In this document: one piece after another, positions 10,482-21,228 of the stretch
Position numbering within the stretch: the stretch's first letter is position 1
Layout of the letters: each line of letters opens with the position of its first letter
Origin: Neisseria meningitidis
GTDB lineage: Bacteria > Pseudomonadota > Gammaproteobacteria > Burkholderiales > Neisseriaceae
DNA: 64,000 bases
Direction: 5' to 3'
Assembly: GCA_923184405.1 (NCBI GenBank)
Contig: OV299793.1
Span: 421,486-485,485, forward strand
Program-made: the position numbers and the translations under genes
Notes under the pieces: model-generated
Database searches by the model: none
What the model was told of the DNA's origin: nothing
Seen by the model: the letters and a program-made list of their open reading frames with translations, nothing else

Positions 10482-11959
10482 ATGTTCAGCAAGTTAACCC
10501 CTTTGGCTGAAACCGACATCCCGACCCTGTCTTGTGCAAACGCAGCAGGGCGTTTGTTGCATTCAGACAGCCGCCAAATCAAACAAGGCGATATTTTCGT
10601 TGCCTGTCCGGGCGAATATGCCGACGGCCGCAGTTAGATCCCCGCCGCCGTTGCCAACGGCGCGGCTTTTGTTTTTTGGGACGACGACGGCAAATTCGCG
10701 CCGAATCCCGAATGGAAAGTACCCAATCAAGGCATCAAAGATTTGAAACACCGTGCAGGCATATTGCCGGCGCAAGTTTACGGCAACGTTTCAGACGGTC
10801 TCAAATTCTGGGGCGTAACCGGAACCAACGGCAAAACCTCCATCACGCAATGGCTGGCGCAAGCTGCCGATTTGTTGGGCGAAAAAACCGCCATTGTCGG
10901 CACGGTCGGCAACGGCTTTTGCGGCGCATTGGAAGAAACCACGCATACCACACCCGCCCCCGTCGATGTCCAAACCCTGCTCTACAGTTTCCGTCAACAA
11001 GGCGCAACAGTCGCCGCGATGGAAGTCTCCAGACACGGTCTTGACCAGTCGCGCGTCAACGGCGTGCCATTCCGAAGCGCAATATTTACCAATCTCACCA
11101 GAGACCACCTCGACTACCACGGCACGATGGAAGCCTATAGCGCCATCAAGTCGCGCCTGTTTTACTGGCATGGCTTGAAACACGCCGTTATCAATGTAGA
11201 TGACGGATACGGCGCAGAACTCACAGGCCGTCTGAAAAAGACTGCCCCGATTTGGCCGTTTATAGCTACGGCTTCAGCGAACACGCCGACATCCGCATTA
11301 CCGACTTTACCGCATCTTCAGACGGCATAGAAGCCGTATTCCGAACCCCGTGGGGCGAAGGGAAATGCCACACACGCCTGCTCGGACGGTTCAACGCGCA
11401 AAACCTCGCCGCCTGCATCGCCTTGCTGTGCGCCAACGACTATCCGTTGGATAAAGTATTGGATGTGCTGGCAAAAATCCGTCCCGCTTCAGGGCGCATG
11501 GACTGCATCATGAACAGCGGCAAACCCTTGGTCGTCGTCGATTATGCCCATACGCCCGACGCATTGGAAAAAGCACTCGCCACCTTGCAGGAAATCAAAC
11601 CGCAGGGTGCGGCTTTGTGGTGCGTATTCAGTTGCGGCGGTAACCGCGATCGCGGCAAACGCCTGCTGATGGGCGCGGCAGCCGTACAGGGCGCGGATAA
11701 AGTCGTCGTCACCAGCGACAATCCGCGTTTGGAAAATCCGCACGACATCATCAACGACATCCTGCCTGCCGTTCCCGCGCCCGAATGCGTCGAAGCCGAC
11801 CGTGCCGCCGCCATCCGTTATGCGGTTGAACAAGCCGCCGCAAACGACATCATCCTGATTGCTTGCAAAGGGCATGAAAACTATCAGGATGTACAAGGCG
11901 TGAAGCACCGTTTTTCCGATCTTGAAATCGTCGGACAGGCTTTGTTAACTCGTAAATAA
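10482..11959 (+). CDS. murE: UDP-MurNAc-tripeptide synthetase MurE (in-frame stop and frameshift)
   Basis: About 492 residues. N-terminal UDP-binding domain (HSDSRQIKQGDIFVACPGE), ATP P-loop GVTGTNGKTS near residue 111, HTTPAPVD, and the DNPR motif (VVTSDNPRLENPHDII), which selects meso-diaminopimelate. It adds meso-DAP to UDP-MurNAc-L-Ala-D-Glu in the cytoplasm. A TAG at 10635-10637 replaces an expected TAT (GRSYIPAAV), and one A of a run near 11238 is missing, shifting the last 235 residues. It starts 25 bases after the penA stop within the operon. Confidence 0.93.
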
Positions 11960-12007
11960 TGGGATATTCGGACGGCATCGTATGAAACAATCCGCCCGAA
12001 TAAAAAT

Positions 12008-13645
12008 ATGGATCAGACATTAAAAAATACATTGGGCATTTGCGCGCTTTTAGCCTTTTGTTTTGGCGCGGCCATCGCATCAGGTTATCACTTGGAATAT
12101 GAATACGGCTACCGTTATTCTGCCGTGGGTGCTTTGGCTTCAGTTGTATTTTTATTATTATTGGCACGCGGTTTCCCGCGCGTTTCTTCAGTTGTTTTAC
12201 TGATTTACGTCGGCACAACCGCCCTATATTTGTTGATCGGCTGGCTGTATGGTGCGCCGTCTTATCAGATAGTCGGTTCGATATTGGAAAGCAATCCTGC
12301 CGAGGCGCGTGAATTTGTCGGCAATCTTCCCGGGTCGCTTTATTTTGTGCAGGCATTATTTTTCATTTTTGGCTTGACAGTTTGGAGATATTGTGTATCG
12401 GGGGGTATTTGCTGACGTAAAAAACTATAAACGCCGCAGCAAAATATGGCTGACTATATTATTGACTTTGATTTTGTCCTGCGCGGTGATGGATAAAATC
12501 GCCAGCGATAAAGATTTGCGAGAACCTGATGCCAGCCTGTTGTTGAATATTTTCGACCTGTATTACGATTTGGCTTCCGCGCTAGCACAATATGCCGCCA
12601 AGCGCGCCCACATTTTGGAAGCAGCAAAAAAAGCGTCAACATGGCATATCCGTCATGTTGCGCCCAAGTATAAAAATTATGTTGTGGTTATCGGTGAGCG
12701 CGCGCGTTCGGATTATATGAATGTTTACGGTTTCCCATTGCTTGATACGCCTTTTTTGAGTCAGACCAAAGGGCTGTTGATAAACGGTTACCAATCGACC
12801 GCCCACGCGACGAATCTTTCGCTGCCGCAGACTTTGGGGCTGCCGGGAGAACCGAACAATAACATCGTCAGCTTGGCGAAGCAGGCGGGTTTTCGGACGG
12901 CGTGGCTGTCTAATCAAGGAATGTTGGGGCATTTTGCCAACGAAATTTCCACCTATGCCCTACGCAGCGATTATCCGTGGTTTACCCAAAGGGGTGATTA
13001 TGGCAAAAGCGCGGGGTTGAGCGACCGCCTTTTGTTACAAGCGTTCAAACGGGTTTTGATAGGAAATGCAGGCACGAAGCCTCGGCTGATTGTGATGCAC
13101 CTGATGGGTTCGCACAGTGATTTTTGCACACGTTTGGATAAGGATGCGCGGCGGTTTCAGTATCAAACTGAAAAATATCCTGCTATGTTTCCACCATCGC
13201 GCAAACCGATAAATTTTTAGAAGATACAGTTAAGATATTGAATGAAAATAAAGAAAGCTGGTCTTTGGTTTACTTTTCCGACCACGGTTTGATGCATGTC
13301 GGTAAAGGCGGCGAGCGAACGTTGACACATGGTGCGTGGAAGCGTCAAAGCTACGGCGTGCCGCTGGTTAAAATTTCGTCCGATGACACGCGGCGCGAAA
13401 TGATTAAAGTGAGGCGCAGCGCGTTTAATTTTTACGCGGATTCGGCAGTTGGACGGGTATCGAAACCGACGAGTTGCCCGATGACGGCTATGATTTTTGG
13501 GAATGTTCCCGATGTGCAGGGCGAACGCAATAACCTTGCCTTTATCGACGGACTGCCCGACGACCCCGCGCCGTGGTATGCGGGAAAAGGCAAATCGACT
13601 AAAAATACGTCTAAAAATGATACGTACAGAAAAAATGCCGAATGA
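12008..13645 (+). CDS. dca: Dca-like membrane phosphoethanolamine transferase/sulfatase-fold protein (frameshifts)
   Basis: About 545 residues. Four to five N-terminal membrane segments are followed by a periplasmic alkaline-phosphatase-fold domain with YVVVIGE(S)ARSDYMNVYG, HLMGSHSDF and VYFSDHGLMHV, the metal-site motifs of EptA-type enzymes. The nucleophile-motif codon reads CGC (R) where AGC is expected. A homologue here in the dcw cluster is dca, reported as needed for competence in gonococcus but not meningococcus and putatively phase variable. The frame breaks at a six-G tract (12400-12405) and again near 13172, 13428 and 13496. Seven G would restore the frame at the tract. Function as a lipid-modifying transferase is inferred from fold only. 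Confidence 0.75.
12400..12405 (+). repeat. Homopolymeric G6 tract in dca
   Basis: Six G lie within TATCGGGGGGTATT at codons 131-133. The upstream frame stops 12 bases later (TGA), while the rest of the protein is in the frame that seven G would give. It may be a phase-variation tract in the OFF state or a shortened homopolymer read. Confidence 0.6.
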
Positions 13646-13744
13646 GAATGGGAAAATAATCTGTGTTTTACCACAGTAAAACAGGCGATAAAAAAATCAG
13701 CCGCTACCGATGTGTCCGCCGCCCGAATATTAACGAAAGTAAAT

Positions 13745-15100
13745 ATGAAACCACTGGACCTAAATTTCATCTGCCAAGCCCTCAAGCTTCCGATGCCGTC
13801 TGAAAGCAAACCCGTGTCGCGCATCGTAACCGACAGCCGCGACATCCGCGCGGGCGATGTGTTTTCGCATTGGCGGGCGGGCGGTTTGATGCGCATGATT
13901 TTGTTGAAGACGTATTGGCTGCTGGTGCGGCGGCGGTTGTGGTTTCGCGCGAAGATTGCGTTGCAATGGATGGCGCGTTGAAAGTCGATGACACGCTTGC
14001 CGCATTGCAAACGTTGGCAAAGGTGTGGCGTGAAAATGTGAATCCGTTTGTGTTCGGCATTATCGGTTCGGTCGGCAAGACGACGGTGAAGGAGATGCTG
14101 GCTGCGGTATTGCGCCGCCGTTTCGGCGATAATGCCGTTTTGGCGACGGCAGGCAACTTCAACAACCACATCGGATTGCCGTTGACTTTGTTGAAATTAA
14201 ACGAAAACACCGCTATGCCGTGATTGAAATGGGTATGAACCATTTTGGCGAACTGGCGGTTTTGACACAAATCGCCAAACCCGATGCCGCATTGGTCAAC
14301 AACGCCATGCGCGCCCATGTCGGCTGCGGTTTCGACGGAGTGGGCGATATTGCCAAAGCGAAAAGCGAGATTTATCAAGGCTTATGTTCAGACGGCATGG
14401 CACTGATTCCTCAAGAAGATGCCAATATGGCTGTCTTCAAAACGGCAACGCTTAATTTGAATACGCGCACTTTCGGCATCGATAGCGGCGATGTCCACGC
14501 GGAAAATATCGTGCTGAAACCGTTGTCGTGCGAATTTGATTTGGTGTGCGGCGACGAACGCGCCGCCGTGGTGCTGCCTGTTCCCGGCCGCCACAATGTC
14601 CACAACGCCGCCGCTGCCGCCGCGCTGTCTTTGGCTGCAGGTTTGAGTTTGAACGATGTGGCGGAAGGTTTGAAAGGCTTCAGCAATATCAAAGGCCGTC
14701 TGAACGTCAAATCCGGAATCAAGGGCGCAACCCTGATTGACGATACTTATAACGCGAACCGGACAGCATGAAAGCCGCGATTGACGTGTTGGCGCGTATG
14801 CCTGCGCCGCGTATTTTCGTAATGGGCGATATGGGCGAACTGGGCGAGGACGAAGCCGCCGCTATGCACGCCGAAGTCGGCGCGTATGCCCGCGACCAAG
14901 GCATCGAAGCGGCTTATTTTGTCGGCGACAACAGCGTCGAAGCGGCGGAAAAATTTGGCGCGGACGGTTTGTGGTTCGCCGCCAAAGACCCGTTGATTCA
15001 AGTGTTGCGCCACGATTTGCCCGAACGCGCCACCGTGTTGGTGAAAGGTTCGCGCTTTATGCAGATGGAAGAAGTGGTCGAGGCATTGGAGGATAAGTGA
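13745..15100 (+). CDS. murF: UDP-MurNAc-tripeptide D-Ala-D-Ala ligase MurF (frameshifts)
   Basis: About 453 residues. N-terminal TDSRDIRAGDVFFAL-like domain, P-loop seen as GSVGKTTVKEML, then ATAGNFNNHIGLPLTLL, MGMNHFGEL, DDTYNANPDS and MGDMGELG. It adds D-Ala-D-Ala to the UDP-MurNAc-tripeptide. One-base losses occur near 13865 (T run), 14213 (A run) and 14757 (C run). A full DUS (ATGCCGTCTGAA, 13793-13804) is embedded in the coding frame near codon 17, which is unusual for this normally intergenic motif. The stop TGA overlaps the start context of the following small gene. Confidence 0.93.
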
Positions 15101-15102
15101 AA

Positions 15103-15279
15103 ATGAAAAGCCGACGTTTTTTTAAAGCCTTATTGCTGATTGCCGCGCTGGTCGGCGCGTTTTATGCCGGAATGCGGACGCAGGCGTATCTTTATGAAGA
15201 TTTATGTTTAGACTTGGGCGGCGGTAAAAATCCGGGGAGTTACCCAATTTGCGTGATTGAGAAAGTCCCTGCACGTTAA
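15103..15279 (+). CDS. Small inner-membrane protein of unknown function
   Basis: Intact 58-residue frame starting ATG 15103, overlapping the murF end by a few bases (AAGTGAAAATG). MKSRRFFK is followed by one hydrophobic helix (ALLLIAALVGAFYAGM) and a short polar tail with two cysteines (DLCLDLGGGKNPGSYPICV). A small gene is known at this place in meningococcal genomes; I know no function. Position suggests co-transcription with murF and mraY. Confidence 0.6.
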   Translation: MKSRRFFKALLLIAALVGAFYAGMRTQAYLYEDLCLDLGGGKNPGSYPICVIEKVPAR

Positions 15280-15343
15280 TCTGCAAAAGCCGTCGAAACC
15301 TTGCCGGGCGGCAAGCCAACCTCAAACGGGCGCAGGCCCGATG

Positions 15344-15498
15344 TATAGTGGATTAACAAAAATCAGGACAAGGCGACGAAGCCGCAGACAGTACAAATAG
15401 TACGGAACCGATTCACTTGGTGCTTCAGCACCTTAGAGAATCGTTCTCTTTGAGCTAAGGCGAGGCAACGCCGTACTGGTTTTTGTTAATCCACTATA
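15344..15498. repeat. Correia element (full length, 155 bp)
   Basis: TATAGTGGATTAACAAAAAT at the left and TTTTTGTTAATCCACTATA at the right form the terminal inverted repeats. The central part (GATTCACTTGGTGCTTCAGC) is the segment missing from short copies and is known to carry an IHF site. It sits 26 bases before mraY, so it may supply or alter mraY transcription. Confidence 0.95.
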
Positions 15499-15524
15499 AC
15501 GACAAAACAAAAAAAGGAAGCCCC

Positions 15525-16606
15525 ATGTTTTTATGGCTCGCACATTTCAGCAACTGGTTAACCGGTCTGAATATTTTTCAATATACCACATTCCGCGCCG
15601 TCATGGCGGCGTTGACCGCCTTAGCGTTTTCCCTGATGTTCGGCCTGTGGACGATACGCAGGCTGACCGCGCTCAAATGCGGGCAGGCAGTGCGTACCGA
15701 CGGTCCGCAAACCCACCTCGTCAAAAACGGCACGCCGACGATGGGCGGTTCGCTGATTCTGACCGCCATTACCGTGTCCACCCTGTTGTGGGGCAACTGG
15801 GCAAACCCGTATATCAGGATTCTCTTGGGCGTATTGCTAGCCACGGGCGCACTCGGTGTTGACGACGACTGGCGCAAAGTCGTCTATAAAGACCCCAACG
15901 GCGTGTCCGCCAAATTCAAAATGGTGTGGCAGTCAAGCGTTGCCATTATCGCCAGTTTGGCATTGTTTTACCTTGCCGCCAATTCCGCCAACAATATTTT
16001 GATTGTCCCGTTCTTCAAACAAATCGCCCTGCCGCTGGGCGTGGTCGGCTTTTGGTGTTGTCTTACCTGACCATCGTCGGCACATCCAATGCCGTCAACC
16101 TCACCGACGGCTTGGACGGCCTTGCGACCTTCCCCGTCGTCCTCGTTGCCGCCGGCCTCGCCATCTTCGCCTATGCCAGCGGCCACTCACAATTTGCCCA
16201 ATACCTGCAATTACCTTACGCTGCTGGCGCAAACGAAGTGGTGATTTTCTGTACCGCCATGTGCGGCGCGTGCCTCGGTTTCTTGTGGTTTAACGCCTAT
16301 CCCGCGCAAGTCTTTATGGGCGATGTCGGTGCATTGGCATTGGGTGCCGCGCTCGGTACTGTCGCCGTCATCGTCCGCCAAGAGTTTGTCCTCGTCATTA
16401 TGGGCGGATTATTTGTCGTAGAAGCCGTATCCGTTATGCTTCAGGTTGGCTGGCATAAGAAAACCAAAAAACGCATCTTCCTGATGGCGCCCATCCATCA
16501 CCACTACGAACAAAAAGGCTGGAAAGAAACCCAAGTCGTCGTCCGCTATTGGATTATTACCATCGTCTTGGTGTTGATCGGTTTGAGTACCCTCAAAACC
16601 TGCTGA
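15525..16606 (+). CDS. mraY: Phospho-MurNAc-pentapeptide transferase MraY (frameshift)
   Basis: About 360 residues, ten membrane helices. Signatures: [13 protein letters not shown] (residues 65-77), the metal/substrate loop [11 protein letters not shown] (the family has GFYDDW, so two residues look substituted), [10 protein letters not shown], and [12 protein letters not shown] near residue 325. It transfers phospho-MurNAc-pentapeptide to undecaprenyl phosphate, making lipid I. One T of a run near 16055 is missing ([12 protein letters not shown] expected), shifting the C-terminal half. A DUS-pair terminator follows directly, unusual in the middle of the dcw cluster, and a Correia element lies before it. 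Confidence 0.94.
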
Positions 16607-16610
16607 ACCT

Positions 16611-16640
16611 ATGCCGTCTGAACACCTTTCAGACGGCATT
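16611..16640 (+). terminator. DUS-pair terminator after mraY
   Basis: ATGCCGTCTGAA (16611-16622) and its inverse TTCAGACGGCAT (16628-16639) form a 12-bp hairpin with a five-base loop, five bases after the mraY stop. Inverted DUS pairs commonly serve as neisserial terminators. Confidence 0.85.
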
Positions 16641-16720
16641 TGAACGCGCAATAAACCTGCGGCGACAATCCGCCCAGCCCTATCGTTAACGGCGGCTTAT
16701 ACTAAAACAGAAGTAAAACC

Positions 16721-17067
16721 ATGAAACAGACAGTCAAATGGCTTGCCGCCGCCATGATTGCCTTGGGCTTGAACCAAGCGGTGTGGGCGGATGACGTATC
16801 GGATTTTCGGGAAAACTTGCAGGCGGCAGCACAGGGAATGCAGCAGCCCAATACAATTTGGGCGCAATGTATTACAAAGGACGCGGCGCGCGCCGAGATA
16901 CTGCCGCAGCGGTCAGATGGTGTCGGCAGGCGACGAAACGGAGGTTTGCCAAGGCCGAAACCAATTTGACCGCGATGTATATCGAAAGACGCGGCATGCG
17001 CGGAGAGCGCGCACATGCACAAGAATGACTTGCCAAGGTTCGGCAAAACGCAAACCAAGACGCTTGA
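16721..17067 (+). pseudogene. Secreted Sel1-like repeat protein (broken)
   Basis: A signal peptide, MKQTVKWLAAAMIALGLNQA-VWA, leads into Sel1/TPR-like repeats: AAQGNAAAQYNLGAMYYKGR and AETNLTAMYIERRGMRGERA in a shifted frame, ending NQDA. It matches the short Sel1 protein found between mraY and murD in meningococci (NMB0419 in MC58), linked to epithelial interaction. Here the frame slips near 16837 and 16931, and the second-repeat Trp codon (EWLAKV) is TGA. About 115 residues if restored. Sel1 repeats mediate protein contacts; no partner can be read from the sequence. Confidence 0.7.
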
Positions 17068-17189
17068 AACAATAACTCATCGCCGGACGGCGCGATACTC
17101 TACATCACGCAATGCAACCTGAAAACGGCTTGGGCAGGTGGCGATCATGTCATGCTAAATAAGATCCGATATTAGGTCAAAGCAAAAGG

Positions 17190-18547
17190 ACTTTGACTAT
17201 CAGCCGACTAACCAAGTATCAAGGACTCGACAGTACGGGCAGAACAATGATTACATATCTGCGCAAACACCACCCGGAGCTTTCCGCGGATCACGCGGAC
17301 CTTAAAAAGAAGGCTGCCGGAAACACGGTAAGATGAATGACTCAACTTCTGCACTGCACGGGCCGACAGCACGATGCGCTTAACAACGGCAACGAAATAC
17401 CCAATCAACAGTCCAGGTATCAGCAAGCGTCAGCCGGACATTGAAAGGCGATCAAGCCAAAAGGCTGAAGCCAGTTGGGCGGACAGAGAATCGCTGGCGG
17501 ACATTGTGAACCGCCGGGACGACAAGGTAATTGCGAATACAGACAGCAACGGCATACCACGCTAACGAGCCTCGTCAGCTAACTCTGTCTCAAGTACGGG
17601 CTGTATACCGTTATCCGGGCAACATCGGCACGCCGGTTTTGGAGGCAGAATGGCAGCGCGTAGGCAAAAAGGCGGACGTGAGAGGTGCTGAAACTATCCA
17701 GCTCGCCAACTCGAAAACACCGAAAGCCTGCGCAAGACAGCGGCGACGGTACTGAACAGAAGCGAAGAAGATATCAAGCGCTACAAAAGACTTTCTTGGC
17801 TACGTGCGTACAAAATCCAACATCGTACGCGGCGATGGTGTTCAGCAATTGAATTAAGACCACGTGTTCTGCCGCGACCATGAAAATGTCATGACGCCAT
17901 ATCAAAACCTATCCGTCGCAACACGAAGCCGAACCTCGGTAGAAACGCGAGACAAGGCCGACTCATCCAAGGCAGAGAAGACTCAATTCCCACGCAAGAG
18001 CTTCACGCCGCATGACCTCTGCAGAAAGCCGCCAACGACATCGGCGCCATAGATACGCGGACCACTTCACACTCTCGCGCGAAGCACGGCTCCTACAGCG
18101 GCACAACCTGCCAGAGACGCCGCGCTGCACCGAAAACATGGGCGCGAAATACGGCAAACAAAAGATCGACGGCAGCAGAGGCACGAATGTCGGCGCGAAT
18201 GACGCCGCAATCGCCAGCGTGCAAGATCCGCTCGTCGTGATTGTAAGCAGCATAGGAAAAGGGCAGGACTTCACGCACCCTGCGCGAAGCACTAATATGC
18301 GAAGGCAAAAGGCGCATTCGTGATCAGCGACGATGCGCCGCAAATCCGCCGCCATCTGGACGGCCGACGCTTGAACATGGACCGACTGCACCACTTTAGA
18401 ACAAGCCGTTCAGACTGGCATATGCACAATCCGAAGCAAAGGCGATATTGTGCTGATCAGCCCAGCCTACGCGAGCTTTGAAAATATTCAAACGCTAGCG
18501 CGCAACGTTCGCGAAGGGTTCACTCGAGGCAGTAGAAGGCTTTGTGA
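17190..18547 (+). pseudogene. murD: UDP-MurNAc-L-Ala:D-Glu ligase MurD (heavily corrupted)
   Basis: No long frame is open, but ordered MurD fragments persist in changing frames: TGISMIAYLRKN-like at about 17240, [12 protein letters not shown] (17410), [11 protein letters not shown] (17500), [14 protein letters not shown] (17620), VFCR..KR (17865), IDGSRGTNVGA-DAAIA (18165) with GKGQDFT (18255), APQIRR-LDG (18335), and the end KAL with TGA at 18545. Length (about 445 codons), order and position between the Sel1 gene and ftsW fit MurD, which adds D-glutamate to UDP-MurNAc-L-Ala. Both substitutions and indels are dense. The gene is essential, so this patch is most likely bad sequence. Start is estimated. 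Confidence 0.7.
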
Positions 18548-18695
18548 CGCCGTCTGAAATTCAACCGCACGTCATTGTTTGCGGCGGCAAGCACCGATTC
18601 CGCACACAGATTTGGGATATATCGCAGCTTCGGATCGGCATCCAGCCAGCCCGTCTGAAAGTTTTGCCCTTTGCGGCAGGTGCAAACAGACTGAT

Positions 18696-18701
18696 AGGAG
18701 G
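18696..18701 (+). promoter_or_regulatory. Ribosome binding site deciding the ftsW start
   Basis: A perfect AGGAGG ends five bases before TTG 18707. No ATG is in reach, and the protein [13 protein letters not shown] begins here, so TTG is the likely start, unless the T is a miscall of A. Confidence 0.6.
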
Positions 18702-18706
18702 CTTTG

Positions 18707-20005
18707 TTGAAGATTTCGGAAGTATTGGTAAAAGTGGGCGACGGTGTCCACACTCTGCTGCTCGACAGGCCGATTGTGCGCGACGGCAGGAAATTCGACG
18801 CGCCGCTTTTGTGGATGGTGGTGCTGATGACGGCGTTCAGCCTGCTGATGATTTATTCGGCTTCTGTGTATTTGGCATCAAAACAAGCGCGGCGATCAGT
18901 TTTGCTATTTGACCGGACAGGCGGGGTTCGTCGTTGCTGGCTTGATAGCGAGCGGTTTGTTATGGTTTCTTTGCAGGATGAGGATATGGCGGCGGCTTGT
19001 GCCGTGGACTTTTGCCCTATCCTGCCTGTTGCTGGTAGTCGTATTGATTGCCGGGCGCGAAATCAATGGCGCGACCCGTTGGATACCTTTCGTCCGTTGA
19101 ATTTCCAGCCGACTGAGCTGTTCACGCTGGCGGTCATCCTTTATTTGGCAAGCCTGTTCACGCGCCGTGAAGAAGTGTTGCGCAGCATGGAAAGTTTGGG
19201 CTGGCAGTCGATTTGGCGGGGGACGGCCAATCTGATCATGTCCGCCACCAATCCGCAGGCACGTCGTGAAACATTAGAAATGTACGGCCGTTTCCGGGCG
19301 ATCATCCCGCCGATTATGCTGGTGGCGTTCGGTTTGGCGCTGATAATGGCACAGCCGGATTTCGGTTCGTTTGTCGTCATTACCGTCATTGCCGTTGGAA
19401 TGCTGTTTTTGGCAGGATTGCCGTGGAAATATTTTTTCGTCCTGGTAGGCAGCGTCTTGGGCAGGATGGTGCTGATGATTACCGCCGCTCCCTACCGTGT
19501 GCAGCGGGCAGTGGCATTTTTGGACCCGTGGAAAGACCCGCAGGGTGCTGACTACCAGCTTACCCACTCTCTGATGGCAATCGGGCGCGGAGAGTGGTTC
19601 GGTATGGGTTTGGGTGCGAGTTTGAGCAAACGCGGCTTTCTGCCGTAAGCGCCTACCGATTTTATTTTTGCCATCATCGCCGAAGAATTCGGTTTCTTCG
19701 GTATGTGCGTGCTGATATTCTGTTACAGCTGGCTGGTGGTGCGGGCGAGTTCCATCAGCAATCAGTCGCGCGATTTGGGTTTGACTTTCAACGCCTATAT
19801 CGCTTCGGGTATCGGCATTTAGATCGGTAACCAAAGTTTCTTCAATATCAGTGTGAACATCGGTGCATTGCCGACCAAAGGTCTGACGCTGCCGTTGATG
19901 TCCTATGGCGGTTCGTCAGTCTTTCACATGCTGATCAGCATGATGCTGCTGTTGCGTATAGATTATGAAAACCGCCGGAAAATGCGCGGTTATCGAGTTG
20001 AGTAA
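18707..20005 (+). CDS. ftsW: Lipid II glycosyltransferase FtsW (frameshifts and stops)
   Basis: About 432 residues, SEDS family. Traceable segments: [50 protein letters not shown] (family FxPSELxKL), [71 protein letters not shown]. FtsW polymerises septal glycan with PBP2. The frame is disturbed between 18880 and 19090; GAA is read as TAA at 19647-19649 and TGG as TAG at 19820-19822. Preceded by a perfect AGGAGG and a TTG start. Confidence 0.88.
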
Positions 20006-20008
20006 ATC

Positions 20009-21076
20009 ATGGGCGGTAAAACCAAAATGCTGATGGCGGGTGGAACGGGCAGACACATTTTCACCGCGCTGGCGGTGGCGGATTCATTACGAGCGCGCGG
20101 CCATCATGTGATTTGGCTGGGCAGCAAGGATTCGATGGAAGAGCGTATCGTGCCGCAATACGGCACACGCTTGGAAACGCTGGCGATTAAAGGCGTGCGC
20201 GGCAACGGCATCAAACGCAAACTGATGCTGCCGGTTACTTTGTATCAAACCGTCCGCGAAGCGCAGCGGATTATCCGCAAACACCGTGTCGAGTGCGTCA
20301 TCGGCTTCGGCGGCTTCGTTACCTTTCCCGGCGGTCTGGCAGCGAAACTATTAGGCGTGCCGATTGTGATTCACGAGCAAAACGCCGTGGCAGGCTCGTC
20401 CAAACCGCCACCTGTCGCGCTGGGCGAAGCGGGTGTTGTACGCTTTTCCGAAAGCGTTCAGCCACGAAGGCGGCTTGGTCGGCAACCCCGTCCGCGCCGA
20501 TATTAGCAACCTGCCCGTGCCTGCCGAACGCTTCCAAGGGCGTGAAGGCCGTCTGAAAATTTTGGTGGTCGGCGGCAGTTTGGGCGCGGACGTTTTGAAC
20601 AAAACCGTACCGCAGGCATTCGCTTTGCTGCCCGACGATGCGCGTCCGCAGATGTACCACCAATCGGGACGGGGCAGCTGGGCAGCTTGCAGGCGGATTA
20701 CGACGCGCTGGGCGTGAAAGCCGAATGCGTGGAATTTATTACCGACATGGTGTCCGCCTACCGCGATGCCGATTTGGTGATTTGCCGTGCCGGCGCGCTG
20801 ACGATTGCCGAGTTGACGGCGGCGGGATTGGGTGCGTTGCTCGTTCCGTACCCCCACGCGGTTGACGATCACCAAACCGCCAACGCGCGTTTTATGGTGC
20901 AGGCAGAAGCAGGACTGCTGTTGCCGCAAACCCAGTTGACGGCGGAAAAACTCGCCGAAATCCTCGGCAGCCTGAACCGCGAAAAATGTCTCAAATGGGC
21001 AGAAAACGCCCGTACTTTGGCATTGCCGCACAGCGCGGACGACGTTGCCGAAGCCGCGATTGCGTGTGCGGCGTAA
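20009..21076 (+). CDS. murG: Lipid II synthase MurG, GlcNAc transferase (frameshifts)
   Basis: About 356 residues, GT-B fold. N-terminal loop [20 protein letters not shown] (family GGTGGHIFPALAVA: two apparent substitutions), [22 protein letters not shown], then [13 protein letters not shown] and [23 protein letters not shown] UDP-GlcNAc binding. MurG adds GlcNAc to lipid I on the inner face of the membrane. The frame is lost between about 20395 and 20430 and again near 20681, where one A is missing. It starts three bases after ftsW and ends in a DUS-pair terminator. Confidence 0.92.
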
Positions 21077-21086
21077 ACCGCCGAAC

Positions 21087-21120
21087 CATGCCGTCTGAAA
21101 AGCCGTTCAGACGGCATGGA
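21087..21120 (+). terminator. DUS-pair terminator after murG
   Basis: ATGCCGTCTGAA (21088-21099) and TTCAGACGGCAT (21106-21117), with flanking C/G pairing and a T-rich stretch downstream. Confidence 0.8.
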
Positions 21121-21228
21121 TGTTTTTATTTCAATCCGCTATATATTTGTCAGAAAACTATGGCGCGCAAACGGTCAGCCCTTTAAAATAACGCCTTTAC
21201 GCATCGAAATCCACCGGAACGCAACATT

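Noticed and set aside
12400..12405. Treating the G6 tract as proof that dca is phase-OFF
   Set aside because: Homopolymers are shortened throughout the sequence, so the tract length is not reliable.
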